From: Alopecurus myosuroides
Lineage: Eukaryota; Streptophyta; Magnoliopsida; Poales; Poaceae
Assembly: GCA_028641055.1 (NCBI GenBank)
Contig: CM054062.1
Coordinates: 143,904,144-143,968,143, forward strand
Direction of reading: 5' to 3'
DNA: 64,000 nucleotides
The notes under the pieces: generated by a model
What the model was told of the DNA's origin: nothing
The model's database searches: none
Seen by the model: the letters and a program-made list of their open reading frames with translations, nothing else
Shown: piece after piece, positions 21,012 through 33,232 of the stretch
Numbering within the stretch: the first letter of the stretch is position 1
How the letters are laid out: every line of letters begins with the position of its first letter
Position numbers and translations under genes: made by a program

Positions 21012-22310
21012 CTACGTGTCTACCGGTTGTACTCCTCCGGTTGTCGGCTGAGGGGCGGTTCCTTGGTTTGCCGCTGGAATCGGCTGATCCTGAGGCGTGA
21101 TAAATAGTGCGGCCGGGTTTATGACTCCTCCCAATGCTGGTAATCTAGTTTGGTGCCTTTGATGTATTCTAGTCGTTTCCTCTCGGAGCCGGGTTTCCAG
21201 TGCATCCAGCTCGCGTTGTCGTGTGGCCATCCCTTGTCTTTCTGCTTCTACTTGCCTCCTCTGCTGCTCTAATGCACGACGGGCTACGTCCAAATCCCTG
21301 ACACGTTCCGCCGCATTCTCTGGAGTGATAACTGTGGCAAGAACTGTCGGATCTAGGATCAGATTGTTGTCAAACAAGGCCGGATGTTGTGGATTGGAAG
21401 GACCCGCTCCTGGTGTCCGGTTTGCTAGGAATCCGAACGTGTTCGCGTGTAACTCGTTTTCTGGCGCTTGACTGGTAACCGATGCCGACTCTCCGTCAAC
21501 CTGGGCCAAAACCGTGTTTCCGTTAGCCGGCCCTTGCTGCCGGGTTAATGCTTGTGCTGACCCGGCCGCGGCCGCGGTTACGGTCTCTTGGTTGAGATTG
21601 GTCGCGGGAGCCGTGTAAACCGCAACTCGGCGTATGATGCTTGGCGCGAATTCATGATGTTCCTCTTCGCTGTTATTCTCTTCATACCGGTTCTCCAGCA
21701 GATCCAGGATGGACTCGGTATCATCCTCTCTTTCGACCCGGTCACGCGGGGTCCATGCCGGTTCCTCCGGCTGTTCCCACTTCGCGATGGGTTCTTCTGT
21801 CGGATATGTCATTCCAACTGATTCTTCTTCATCTGATTGGATATAAGTGGCCTCCCCTGACACAGAATCAGATCCAAAATTGTCAGGGATCGAACCGGAA
21901 GTACATACCATACCGATGAAGACGCTGATCCGGTCGATCGTCACGACGGATCCGGATTCCAGGTGATCCGACTCTGGTCCCCAGCCGGAATCGTCCACCA
22001 TCTTCTCCCCTTCGTGGTCGATGTAGATCTCGCCGACGACAAGATTCTCCATGTTCTTCCGAGCTTCTCCCGTGATGTAAACACCTTTGGACGCAGGCCC
22101 CACGGTGGGCGCCAACTGTCGTGGGATAATCACGGCAGACGTTACCGGGGGTAACGGATCTTGGGGCAAGACGACACAGGCGTTTGGGAGAGGGTTTAGC
22201 TCAGAGGAAATCATGATGGAACTCGATCTGGTAGCCGCAATCAAGTCGCCGAGTCTCCGATCTCTAGATATTAACTCAACTCTCGTGTTACACTGGATAC
22301 TCGATATCAA
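21012..22310 (-). pseudogene. Element A gag, N-terminal part
   Basis: The frame covers LTR, primer site and gag without a stop. After the primer-site residues (LAPTVGP) comes ENLVVGEIYIDHEGEKMV, an acidic region, and a long helix rich in Arg, Glu and Gln (ARRALEQQRRQVEAERQGMA), probably a coiled coil. A TAG closes it at 21012-21014, where B reads CAG. A 4-base deletion follows. The true start codon is uncertain: candidates are the Met before SSELNPLPN in the LTR, or Met-Glu-Asn downstream. Confidence 0.7.
22097..22114 (-). other. Element A primer binding site (tRNA-Lys)
   Basis: On the minus strand it reads TGGCGCCCACCGTGGGGC, two bases after the 5' LTR. From memory, this is the exact complement of the 3' end of plant tRNA-Lys(CTT), including CCA. 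Confidence 0.85.
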
Positions 22311-22591
22311 ACGATATTGCTAGGGTTCTTAGATTCCTCTCAACTAAACCTGGGGGTCGGTTTATAAAGCACCCGTACCCCCTGGCTTGTCCTCCAAGAC
22401 GCACCCTGGATCCTACCCGGACACCACATACAAACCCTAACTTTCCTTTACCGTAACCCACAATCCGGGTTACAAGACCTACAAACTTGGGCCTTCCAGA
22501 AGTTTCTATATCCTTAGCCGGATCCTGCGCAGCGCCCTTTGGGCCGGGTTATACCTTGGAGCTGGCCTACCGGGTTATTATCCCTCCATCA
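22117..22591 (-). mobile_element. Element A 5' LTR
   Basis: This 475-bp LTR has ends TGATGG and CGACA on the element strand and a TATA box (TTTATAAA, 22361-22368). The right flank is the duplicated target ATGCT (22592-22596), after which S2 resumes. Confidence 0.9.
22361..22368 (-). promoter_or_regulatory. TATA box in the element A 5' LTR
   Basis: TTTATAAA is preserved in all four LTRs of A and B (12762-12769, 22361-22368, 32976-32983, 42504-42511), about 230-250 bases before the primer site. It is the probable promoter for the gag transcript. Confidence 0.6.
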
Positions 22592-22596
22592 ATGCT

Positions 22597-24881
22597 ATCT
22601 CAATTCTGCATAAAGTTAGAAAATGAAGACTCAACATAAAAGTAAAAGAAAGGCCCTTCGCAGAGGGAAGCATGGATTACTCATGTGCTAGAGCTTTATT
22701 CTGTTAAACAGAGGTATGAAATGGTTGACACTCCTCCCAACCTTTCTTACAAAAACCATGGCTAACCAAATCCTCGGGTGCCTGCCAACAATCACATATC
22801 ATGGAGGAGTGCCTAATTTTAGAGAGGTGTATGCTTATGTCAACGAATAGGAAACACAAAATACAGCATGTCACAAGCCAACTAGACTTCACAAGAGCGG
22901 CTCCCATAGAAGGACGCATCTGGGTAGAAGGTCATCCCTCTTTCTCTTTTGTTTACACAATTATGCTCTGACTGGTAAATCAGGGGCAAAAATAGTGAAG
23001 ATAATTTGTTGTATTAATTTGGGGCCGGGCACCCCGCTGCCAGCTCTTCTATCAATTGGATAAGCGGATGAGGCCACTAGTCCAGGGTGTGAAAGTCAAA
23101 TCAACAAGTGAGATAAAGATTTTGTGGAGTTAAATACATGAGCTAAAACAGGAGCACAAAACATGAGTAATTTTGAAGGTTTTAAAGGTAACACATGAGC
23201 AATTTACTTTAGAGTGGCAGTTAAATACCACATGTAGGTAGGTATGGTGGACACATTTGGCAAACTTTTTTTTTGTGGAGTTGGATGCACGAGTAGAGCT
23301 CATACTCAGTACAGGTGGAGGCTAGCAAAATACTGGGAGCGACAAATCAAGAGAGCAATAATGGCCATAATCATGCATAGCGACAAAAACATAATTAATC
23401 AAAGCATAACTGGTACTACAATTTCAAAAACTAAATGATCATAGAGTCTATAAGTGACTGGTTTGTAGTCATAAACATGGTGTGAGCATGCGCCAAGTCA
23501 ACCAAATAAAACATTCAAAGGAGAACACCACAAATTTTATGCTCCAATATGTCAAGAACAACTCATGATTCTTTCCAAGGCACATTAAACACTCTCAGAT
23601 ATTTGAGACAAATCCTGCTAAAAAATAACCACTAGGCTTTAGAATTAAAATAACATCTAGCGTGACGTGAAAAAGTCTAGCCACAGTCTATACAAGCTTC
23701 TACTTGCACCGTTATAAGCACGAAAATTGTACTACTGCTTTCCAACATCAAGCATTTCATAATAAACAAAAACTCACCAAGAGATACAACGATGAAAAAA
23801 GAGAGTCATAACACAATTCTAATAAAAATAACAGCTCTAAATAAGATATGCAAGAAAAACAGGAGCTAAACAGGAATTTTGCAGCACCTAGAAGAAAAAC
23901 TAAGAATACAAGCATAACGAGTATTCAAACAAAAAGCGGAGCGTGTCTCCCTCCCCACAAAGAATGCTAGGTTCCAACTATATTATTTCAGCAAGGAAAA
24001 CAAAATAAAAACAAACAGACGCTCCAAGTAAATTTCCTATGATGTGACTGAATAAAAATATAGTTTCACTACAAGTGACTTGATAAATTATTGCTGAAGA
24101 AGGGGGTGCCTTGGGCATCCCCAAGCTTAAATGCTTGAGTCTTCTTAAAATATTCTTGGATGAACCACGGGGGCATCCCCAAGATTTGACCTTGCACTCT
24201 TCTTGATCACATATATCACCCTCTTCTCTTGACCCTTGAAAACTTCCTTCACCACACACTCAAAAAGTAATTCGCATTAGAGGGTTAGTGCAACAATAAA
24301 AAATCCATGGGTTCTGTAAGGGCACAACTGCATTGATATTTTTAACATTAGAAACAGTCACTGATGTTTCGTGAAGCAAAGAAATCCACTTGACATCGTA
24401 AAATAGCAAATGCAAGAAAAATGGCAGAATCTGCCAAAACCAGAACAGTCTGTAAAGGAGAATTTTTTTGGGGAACTTACGTTGCTCAGATCGAAAAACA
24501 TAAAGAACGAAAAGGTTCCAGAATTATCTGAGAAATAAGCACACAAAAATTCAGGTCATTGTGATCTTTCTGGATTTTATACGATTTTTTACGGTAGACA
24601 GCAGAAATCTATTCCCTGCGCAGAAATCCAAAACCAACTCCAACTTTCGCTAGAAACTTTACTTGGCACAACTAAAACATGAAAATAAAGATACAAAGGA
24701 GTTGCTACATAATTATACAACCCCTTGACTCAAAGAAAACAGAGAAAAAACAAGCAAAAATAAAACCATGGGTTATCTCCCAAGAAGTGTTTTTCTTTAA
24801 CGCCTTTTAGCTAGGCTCAGAAAAATGGAATCAAGTGTTTTCAAGTGAAGAAGCATCCAAATTGTAATTTGTTCGGATAAT
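22597..24881 (-). other. S2 3' non-coding internal region
   Basis: No coding region is supported. The interior of S2 resumes after element A and shows the block common to the S and E elements. It includes a strongly kept stretch at about 22866-22972 (CTAGACTTCACAAGAGCGGC) and, near 24100-24190, two polypurine-tract-like motifs. The conserved phrase ACCATGGGTTATCTCCCAAG at 24766 marks the end of the coding cassette, as in S1, S3, S4 and S5. Confidence 0.6.
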
Positions 24882-26920
24882 GGAATAAAAACGCAACTTC
24901 ATTCTCTTTCTAGGAAAGTGTTCCATACCTTTCTTGAGTGGGAATTAAATTTAATATTCCCCTCTTTCATATCAATAACAACACCAAAAGTTCTAAGAAA
25001 AGTCTTCCCAAAACAATTGGACAAGAAGCATTGCATTCAATATTCATAACAAAAAAAATCAATGGGGACAAGGTTATTATTAACCATGATAATAACATCA
25101 TCAACTCTCCCCAAAGGTTTCTTTCTAACATTATCAATAAGACAAATATCCAAATAACAGTGCTCCAAAGGTGGCAAATCAAGAATACCATAGAGTTTCT
25201 TAGGCATAACAGAGATACTAGCACCAAGATCACATAGAGCATTGCGATAAAAATAATTAACTTTCATTTTAATGATGAGTTCCCAACCATCATCTAGCTT
25301 CCTAGGGATAGAGGCTTCACACCTTAATTCATCCTCTCTAATTTGCATGAGAGCATTTGTAATATGTTTTGTGAAAGCCATATTCATAGTACTAGCATTA
25401 GGACAACTAGAAATATTTTGTAGGAACTTAATCAATTCAGTTAGATTGCAATCATCAAATTCAAGATCATTTTTACCAAAGGTAATGGGACCATTGTCTC
25501 CCATGTTTCTAAAAATCTCAGCACTTTTATGAGGAACATTTTTAGTAGTTTCAGGCAGTTTTGCATGTTTAATAGCAGAAGTGGGAATGTTGCCAACACC
25601 AATTATTTTACCACTGATAGTAGAAGGTTTACTAGCATGAGAAGCTTCAGTTTTACTAGTGGTGGTAATGGTGCAAACATTAGCTATATTATTCTTTCTA
25701 GCCATTTCATCTTCTCTTTCCCATATAGCATGCAATTTATCTAACATCCTAACATTATCATCAATTCGAATTGGATGGAATTCAGAGTTTTGCTTCCTTT
25801 AACATCACGAGGAATAAACTTTAGTTTCAGAAAATCAACATCAAGAGCAAGGCTATCAACTTTAGAAGCAAGAACATCAATTTTGTCAAACTTTTCCTCA
25901 GCGGATTTATTAAAAGCAGTTTGTGTACTAATAAAATTCTTGAACATGTTTTCGAGATCATAGGGTACACTTTTATTGTTTTTGTAGGAATTACCATAAG
26001 AATTTACATAACCATTATTATTATTGGGGGGATATGGCCTATAATATGGCTACCAAAATTATTCCTATAAGCATTGTTTTTGAAATTATTATTTTTAATG
26101 AAGTTCGCATCAACATGCTCTTCTTGAGCAACCAAAGAGGCTGAAGGAACATTGTTTGGATCAATAGGGGCATGGACATTCACAAGCATAGACATAATAG
26201 TATCAGGTCTATCACTCAAAGAGGAGGTTTCTTCAACAGAATTTACCTTCTTACCTGTTATAGCCCTCTCAGTGTGCCATTCAGAATAATTTACCATCAT
26301 ATCATCAAGAAGCTTTGTTGTTGCCCCCAAAGTAATGGACATAAAGGTTCCTCCAGAAGCTGAATCCAGAAGGTTTCTTGCAGAAAAATTCAGACCTACA
26401 TAAAAGGTTTGGATGATCATCCAAGTAGTCAGTCCATGAGTGGGACAATTCTTTACTAAAGATTTCATTCTTTCCCGAGCTTTAGCAACATGCTCATTAT
26501 AAAGTTGCTTAAAATTCATAATGCTACTTCTTAAAGATATAATCTTAGCAGGAGGATAATACTTTCCAATGAAAGCATCTTTACACTTAGTCTAAGAATC
26601 AATACTATTTTTAGGCAAAGATAGCAACCATTCTTTAGCTCTTCCTCTCAAGAGAAAGAAAACAATTTTAGTTTAATAATATCTCCATATACATCTTTAT
26701 ATTTTTCCATCTCACATAGTTCAACAAAATTATTAAGATGGGCAGCATCATCATCAGTACTAACACCAGAAAATTGCTCTCTCATAACAAGATTTAACAG
26801 GGCAGGCTTTATCTCATAAAAATCAGCAGTAGGAGCAGGTGGAGCAATAGGTGTGCTCATGAAATCATTGTTGGTGGTGCTAGTAAAGTTACACAACGTA
26901 GTGTTCTCAGGAGTAGTCAT
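24882..26920 (-). pseudogene. S2 cassette: Athila-type gag-protease, broken
   Basis: The cassette starts MTTPENTTLCNF at 26920, just after the common leader. Segments in different frames follow: 26648-26920 (FSGVSTDDDAAHLNNFVELC, gag), 26004-26519 (LYNEHVAKARERMKSLVKNC, gag helices), 25741-25947, and 25037-25747. The last holds ALCDLGASISVMPKKLYGI, the protease active-site region with Asp-Leu-Gly-Ala in the Athila form, continued by the frame at 24967-25242 with a GRLFLELLVLL-like end. At least three frameshifts and several stops are present. The cassette ends without reverse transcriptase and passes directly into 3' non-coding sequence. Confidence 0.7.
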
Positions 26921-27090
26921 TTTAGCAAGACTAAAAACAGGATAAAAGCAACAACTAGAATAAGAACTAGTTCTTTTGTGTGTGTTTTATAAAGAGAAGC
27001 AAACAAGACAAAATAAAATAAACTAAGCAAAAGTAAAACAAAGTAAAGAGATTGGAAGTAAAAGACTCTCCTTGCATAAATTCTCTTCCT

Positions 27091-27107
27091 CCCCGGTAAT
27101 GGCGCCA
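27091..27107 (-). other. S2 primer binding site (tRNA-Asp type)
   Basis: The minus strand reads TGGCGCCATTACCGGGG, two changes from the tRNA-Asp complement TGGCGCCGTTGCCGGGG that is intact in S5 (59485). It lies eight bases inside the LTR. Confidence 0.7.
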
Positions 27108-27115
27108 GAAAAGCT

Positions 27116-28665
27116 TGATGGAGTGTAGACACACGCTCGTTGGGAGACCCCAAGCGCAAGGTGTGAAGAGTGCAGCATCAAGTTTTCCCTCAGAAAAGAA
27201 ACCAAGGTTGAATCGACCAGTAGGAGGAAAAGCGACTTCTGAAGGTTGATGCAGTTGATGTGGTAGGGCGCACTACCGGTTCAGCAGCAACGTGGACCCT
27301 ACCCAACACAATCAATTCACTATGCCCCAACATAGCAGTGAGGTTGTCAATCTCACTGCTTTTGCTGATAACAAAGAGGTTAAAATGTATGGTGTGGAAA
27401 ACAATATGAGAACAATATGAAAACAGCAGTAGCAGTGTGAAAATAGTGGAAGAAGTGGTTGTATTATCAGTATGAGAAAATGGACCGGAGTCCATAGTTC
27501 ACTAGAGGTGTAAAAGATAGCTAACATGCGTGGTGAAAAAATTACAGTTGGGAAATTGATAGGTAATGAAACATGCATGACATAAAGATTCTATGAGATT
27601 CATGCGGACATTACAACAAAATACATGGATCGTCATCCAACTGCATCTATGACCAATAATCCACCCTCCGAATATCATCCGAACAAACGTTGGGTATTAA
27701 GTTACAAGCAATAGATTATCGCAGTAAGCAAAGTGTGTAATGTAAACAATGTAAACAAAGTAAACATCGTTGTTTTTTCCATAATGGCAACAACACATCC
27801 TCCAGCTGTCATGTTTCTGTCACTCGAGCACAGATGCAAAGGAGGCATGAACCCACTATCGAGCATAAATACTCCCTCTTGGAGTCACTAGCATCTACTT
27901 GCCCAGAGCATCTACTAACAACAGAGAGCATGCAAGATCATAAATAGCATACACATGAAGATAACATAATAGATTGATAATCAAAAGACATAGCATTCAA
28001 TAATCACCGGATCCCAACAAACACAACATGTAGCATTACAAATAGATGATCTCGATCATGTGAGGCAGCTCACGAGATCTAAACATGAGGCATAAAGAGG
28101 AGAGGACAACCACTGCTATGGACCCATAGTCCAAGGATGAACTACTCATGCATCACTCCAGAGGCAGGCATAGTTGTGTAGATCCCTCTTTTGATGATTT
28201 TCCCTCCTGGCAGGGTGCCGAGGAGAACTCCAGAACCCCCCGATCTCGGGTTGACGATGACGGCGGCCTTGGGTGTTTTTCATGGAAAAGTGGACTCCCC
28301 TTAGGGTTAATTGTTCGAGGGGGTAATATAGGCGAAAGGGCAATGGCGATGGACGCCCGAGGGGCCCACACCCGGCGCGCCGCCCTATGGTGTGGCCCCC
28401 CCTCCGGGCCTCTTCGGGACTCCGTGGAACCTTCGGGAATTCTTAGACTTCCGGGTTTCAAATTTTCCAATTCCGAGAACATTTCTAGAACAACTTTTAT
28501 GAAACTAAAAACAGCAGAAAACAGGAACTGGCTCTGTGGCATCTTGTCAATAGGTTAGTCCCGAGAAATCGATAAAAATGACATAAAGTGTAAGGAAAAC
28601 ATGTAGCATATGGCATGAAAACAACATGTAACATCAGAAATTAAGGATACTTTTATGACGTATCA
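27116..28665 (-). mobile_element. S2 5' LTR
   Basis: This 1550-bp LTR runs from TGATGGAGTGTAG to GACGTATCA on the plus strand. It resembles the S1 and S4 LTRs along its length. Sequence at 28666 is not unique flank but the middle of another S-type LTR (GAGGCCCACACCACCCC), showing that S2 landed inside the S3 LTR. The short open frames at 28146-28558 lie in it and are chance. Confidence 0.8.
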
Positions 28666-29003
28666 GAGGCCCACACCACCCCTAGGCGCGGCTAGAGGGG
28701 GGCGCGCCGCCTCATGGTGTGGGGCCTTTGTGGCCCCCCTCCGGGTCTCCTCCGGACTCCGTGTACGCGATGACTTTCTAAGACTTCTGGGTTTTGTTTC
28801 ATCCAATTCTGAGAATATTTCCAAAACAACTTTTCTGAAACTAAAAAAAAAGCAGAAAACAGGAACTGGCTCTGTGGAATCTTGTCAATAGGTTAGTCCC
28901 AGAAAATCCATAAAAATGACATAAAGTGTATAATAAACATGTAGCATAAGGCATGAAAACAACATGGAACATTAGAAATTATGGATACGTTTGAGACGTA
29001 TCA
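28666..29003 (-). mobile_element. S3 3' LTR, U3-side remnant
   Basis: The piece begins in the GC-rich U3 block and ends GAGACGTATCA at 29003, next to the polypurine tract. It is the part of the LTR downstream of the S2 insertion point. Confidence 0.75.
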
Positions 29004-29817
29004 AGCATCCCCAAGCTTAGTTCCTACTCGTCCTCGAGTAGGTAAACGATAAAACAAATAATTTCTGAGGCAACATGCTACCAACATAAACTTGATCATA
29101 ATAATGTAAAGTGTGTAAACTAAGATCAAATGAGTAAAGGTTGTGGTTTATAGTTGATATAGAGTAATGTATAAAACATTTAGAAGAACAAAGTAAAACT
29201 CTTTTAACGATCAGTACTAAAAACAATCTACTGTGCAAAGTATATTAAAAATGATTTAAGCTTCAAGAACAACAATATAATCATCCTAGGCATCCAACTC
29301 TGACAACAACTCCTGTTAGGATCAAGTCAAGCAACAACACTACGCGCATGGAAAAATCATCAAGCTATTTGGTAACTCAAAACGAACAAGCGTTCTGTAT
29401 TGGTTCCTGACACCAGAATGTTATGGCCAAAAGAACATTATGGGTGGTTTGTAAGGTCAATGGAAGAAAGTCTCACACAGCTGAAAGTGATCATTAGACA
29501 AGAGAAAGTCTTATAATCGAAGCTACGCAAGGAGTAGTGATTGCCACACAACGGACGCACATATAGCTATAAGTGTATGAAATCTCTCCAATGGAACTAG
29601 TGGGGGTGCATCCAACTTGCTTGCTCACGAAGACCTAGATCACTTTTGAGGAGGAATATACAAGCCAAGTTCTATAATGTAAGTTCCCCACATAGTTATG
29701 CAAGTCATAAAATGAAAAATCTCTCCAAACTGAAGTATTGGTGATAACTAAGCACAAGTGTGGAATAAATGATAGTAGTGATGCCCCCCTCTCTTTATTA
29801 TCTCTCTTTTGGCCTCT

Positions 29818-29866
29818 TTCTTTTTTTCTTTTTTTGGGTTTTCTCTCTCTTTTTTTCTTTTTTTTA
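29818..29866. repeat. Pyrimidine-rich low-complexity tract
   Basis: A run of T with some C and G (for example TCTCTCTCTTTTTTTCTTTT), followed by ATATATG. It is within the non-coding interior of S3 and has no evident function. Confidence 0.7.
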
Positions 29867-30037
29867 TATATGTCCTCACTGGTAGGGGCAACACTCTATT
29901 TTACAATGAATCATCACACTTTTAGTACTCATAAATGAAGCTGAAATATCTTTGATGTATAAAACTAAATGCTCCTGCCAGTGTAGCAGTATGCAAAATA
30001 ACAATGGAACATGCAACAAGTAACATAATGATGATGG

Positions 30038-30325
30038 ATGTTGTATGGCAATATATCTCGGAATGGCTATGGAAATGCCATCATAGGTAGGTATGGTGGC
30101 TGTTTTGAGGAAGATATTTTGGGCTTATGTGTAGAAGAACAAAGTCCTCCCACGGGGTTTGGATGTACTGGCGAAGTTTGCACCAACTCTCAATGTGAGA
30201 ATGGGCAACGCACAACACCAAAGAGGCTAGCAAATATGGATGGTGGAAGTGTCAGAAAACCGCAACTTAGAACTCACAAGGTAAATTTTACATCTAGAAA
30301 TTCGATTATCCAAGGCTTCATGTAA
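30038..30325 (+). other. Antisense open frame in S3, shared with S5
   Basis: The frame contains GRYGGCFEEDILGLCVEEQS and, further on, FGCTGEVCTNSQCENGQ and LANMDGGSVRKPQLRTHK. A clearly related frame, also antisense to its element, lies in S5 (61940-62158, minus). It is cysteine-containing, about 95 residues, and matches no family I know. DNA-level conservation of the non-coding block may explain it fully, so a protein is not claimed. Confidence 0.25.
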
Positions 30326-31739
30326 ATTACTCCAATAGGGTCTATGGTAGTGACAAGTCACTGTTGGCTACCCCGATCGTAGCTCGTAACAAATATCCAT
30401 CAGATCGTTATCAATAGAGGAAGTCATACACCATCATACTATCTGCTGGTTTTCGAGTGTGGCACAGTTTCAAGCTCCTAGACCAACCAATAATTGTTTT
30501 TTACTTCACTAGACCAGCAGGTTTACCATTAATCATAATAATATCTCAAAACAACAGCACATAATCAAGCGAAACGGTTTAATGACCCACTAGGGTATGC
30601 AAAACTTTTCCAACATACTGTCTACCACATGTAGCTATTTCTATTTCCATTAAACACAAAACAACAAAAACTCTCCATCTAATTTATCAATGAAACAAGA
30701 GAGTACTAACATAACTCTACTAGAAGTAACATCTCTTAATAAGAGATGCATGAAAAACATGAGCTAAAAGGACTTGCGACAGCTAGAAGAAAAACTAAGA
30801 AAACGAGTATTCAAATGAAAAGGCGGAGTCTGTCTCTCTCCCACACAAAAAAATCTGGGTTCCAACTATATTTATTGCATCAAAGAAAACAAAAAAAACA
30901 AAAAAAACAGACGCTCCAAGTAATCTGCATAAGATGTGATCGAATAAAAATGTAGTTTCACTAGAAGTGACCTGATAATTTGCTGATGAAGAAGGGGATG
31001 CCTTGGGCATACCCAAGCTTAGACGCTTGAGTATTCTTAGAATTTGCTGGGATGAACCACGGGGGCATCCCCAAGCTTTGTATTTGCACTCTTCTTGATC
31101 ACATTATATCACCCTCTTCTCTTGACCCTTGAAAACTTCCTTCACACCAAACTCAATGTAATTCTCATTAGAGGGTTAGTGCATAATCAAAAATTCACAT
31201 GTTCTCCATGAACACAAGAATAATTAATACTTTTTAAACAACATCTACAGCCACTGATGTTTTGTGTAGCAAAGAAATACAATCGACTTAGCAAAAGAGA
31301 GAATGCAAGTAAAAAGGCAGAATCTGTCAAAACCCGAACAATCTGTAAATGATAATTTTTTCGGGGCACTTGCGTTGCTCAAATCGAAAAACGCAAAGCT
31401 AGAACAAGTTTCGAAATTAAATGAGGAAGAAGCACATAATTTTTCAGGTCATTTTGATCTTTCTGTAAATTTACACGAATTTAACGGTGGATAGCAAAAA
31501 GTTGTTTCCTACGCAGAAATCCAAAACTAACCTCAACTTTCACTAGAGAGTTTACTTGGTACAACAAATGTAAGAAAATAAAGATACAAAGGAGATGCTA
31601 CATAAGTAAACAACACCTTGACTCACAGAAAACAGAGAAAAACAAAGCAAAAATAAAACCATGGGTTATCTCCCAAGAAGTGCTTTTATTTAATGCCTTT
31701 TAGCTAGGCCGAGAAAACTTAGAATCAAGTATTTTCAAG

Positions 31740-31930
31740 TGAAGATGCATCCAAAATAAAACCACGAGGCTTACGTTTACCTTTCTTACCCTTGTTCTTA
31801 CTTCTAGGGAACTGATGATTGAAACCCGGTTTGGAGGTGAAAGTCATGGTACCTTTCCCTACGTCAATAGTTGCTCATAAGAGCTTTAACACATATCTTC
31901 CAAGAGTAATTTGGCCTTCTCCTGCACATT
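31740..31930 (-). pseudogene. S3 cassette, C-terminal end
   Basis: On the minus strand this reads through KVTMTFTSKPGFNHQF-like and KGKRKPRGFILD-like text, matching the end of the S5 frame (about 60290-60460). It is the distal part of the small gag-protease cassette whose start is at 57716. It ends at the ACATT target duplication of element E (31926-31930). Confidence 0.6.
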
Positions 31931-32753
31931 TTATGACCCACAAGTATAGGGGACCGCAACAGTCTTCGAGGGAAGTAAGACCCAAATTTACTTTCGACAC
32001 AAGGGGAGACAAAGAATATTTATAAGCCTTAACAACTGAGTTGTCAATTCAGCTCCACCTAAAAGTAGACTTGCTCGCAACAATTTATCAGTGGTAACAG
32101 TTTTATAGCAGTAGTAGTAAAATAACAACAGGAATAAAATACTAACAACACTAGTAATCGCGGAAAACAGTAGGATGAAAGTACCGTAGGCATAGAGGTA
32201 ATGGATGAACGGGCGTTGCATGGATAACATAGGTCATGTAATAATCTAAACATGGGAATTGAAGATAATAATAATGAAGCATCCAAGTTCTAGGCAAACC
32301 ATAGGCATGTGTTCCAATATAGTCATACGTGCTCGCAATGAGAAACTTGCACAACATCTTTTGTCCTACCAGCCCATTGCAGTGGGGCCTCAAGGGAAAC
32401 TACTGGTAATTAAGGTGCTCCTTTTAATAAAGCACCAGAGCAAAGCATTAACACTCTGTGAACACACGTGATTCTCACATCAAAACCATCCCCTCCGGTT
32501 GTCCCAATTTCTGTCACTTTGGGGCCCCGGGTTCCGGACAATGACATGTGTAAACAACCTGCAGATATGATCAAGAAACATAATTATACTCATGAAACAA
32601 TAACATGTTCAGATCTGATATCATGGCACTCGGGCCCTAGTGACAAGAATTGAGCATAACAAGTTGCAACAACGGTAGAAAACACTAGCAATGGATACTA
32701 GGCACTATGCCCTCACAATCTGGCATTATTACATGATCGATCTCATCCAATCC
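31931..32753 (-). mobile_element. E 3' LTR, U5-side part
   Basis: It begins TTATGACCCACAAG where the 5' LTR of E (55751) has TGATGACCCACAAG, and runs parallel to 55751-56580. It ends with AATCC (32749-32753), the target duplication of element B. Confidence 0.8.
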
Positions 32754-33232
32754 TGATGGAGGGATAATAACCCGGTAGGCCAACTCCAAGGTGTAACCCG
32801 GCCCAAGGGACACGGCGCAGGATCCGGGTAAGGATGACGAAACTTCTGGAAGGCCCAAAGTTTGCAAGCCTCGTAACCCGGATTGTGGGTTGCGGTAAGG
32901 AAAGCTAGGGTTTGTAAGCGGTGTCCGGGTAGGATTCAGGGTGCGCCTTGGAGGGCAAGCCAGGGGGTACGGTGCTTTATAAACCAACCCCTAGGTCTAG
33001 TTTAAAGAAGATCCAAGAGTTCTAGCAATCTCGTCTAATATCGAGTATCTAGTGTAACACACAATTTGAGTTGTTGTCTTGAGATCGGAGACTCGGCGAC
33101 TTGATTGCCGGCTACCAGATCAAAGTTCATCATCATGTTTTCCTCTGAGCTAAACCCTCTCCCAAACGCCTGTGTCGTCTTGCCCCAAGATCAGTTACCC
33201 CCGGTAACGTCTGCCGTGATTATCCCACGACA
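32754..33232 (+). mobile_element. Element B 5' LTR
   Basis: This 479-bp LTR has ends TGATGGAGGG and CCCACGACA. A TATA box (TTTATAAA) is at 32976-32983. Two bases after the LTR the primer binding site begins. Confidence 0.9.
32976..32983 (+). promoter_or_regulatory. TATA box in the element B 5' LTR
   Basis: CTTTATAAAC is kept in all four LTRs of A and B. A transcript would start near 33005-33015 and carry the R-U5 part, primer site and gag. Confidence 0.6.

Larger units (their letters stand above)
12517..22591 (-). mobile_element. Non-autonomous Tat-lineage element A with an antisense spliced gene
   Basis: A is complete: LTRs 12517-12992 and 22117-22591, flanked by a perfect ATGCT duplication (12512-12516 and 22592-22596). 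On the minus strand it has primer site, gag, protease and a reverse-transcriptase stub (22310 to 18496). On the plus strand it has an eight-exon gene (14216-17430) that converges on the protease end. Reverse transcriptase, RNase H and integrase are absent. The two LTRs differ by my count at two bases and one 1-bp gap, so the insertion is recent. It lies in the non-coding interior of S2. Confidence 0.9.
6433..28665 (-). mobile_element. Athila-type non-autonomous element S2 (interrupted by S1 and A)
   Basis: S2 reads on the minus strand: 5' LTR 28665-27116, primer site, gag-protease cassette (about 26920-24882), a long 3' non-coding part (24881-22597, then 12516-12062), a polypurine tract, and a 3' LTR split into 12061-11646 and 7024-6433. 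S1 sits in the 3' LTR and Tat element A in the non-coding part. The outermost end of the 3' LTR (about the last 0.5 kb, the U5 end) is missing at 6433. S2 lies in the 3' LTR of S3: sequence after 28665 continues as the rest of that LTR. It lacks reverse transcriptase and integrase. Confidence 0.75.
29004..31739 (-). other. S3 polypurine tract and 3' non-coding internal region
   Basis: The polypurine tract (CTTGGGGATGCT on the minus strand) is at 29004-29015, with the conserved hairpin at 29023-29042. Nothing here is supported as coding on the element strand. A T/C-rich low-complexity run lies at 29818-29866. An antisense open frame at 30038-30325 is shared with S5. Polypurine-tract-like motifs lie near 30995-31076. 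Confidence 0.6.

Noticed and set aside
21223..21471. Plus-strand open frames opposite gag in A, with counterparts in B (33806-34126)
   Set aside because: They are shadows of a conserved gag coding strand and have no independent support.
28148..28558. Overlapping open frames of about 130 residues on both strands
   Set aside because: Both lie in the U3 of the S2 5' LTR and mirror each other; they are a composition effect.
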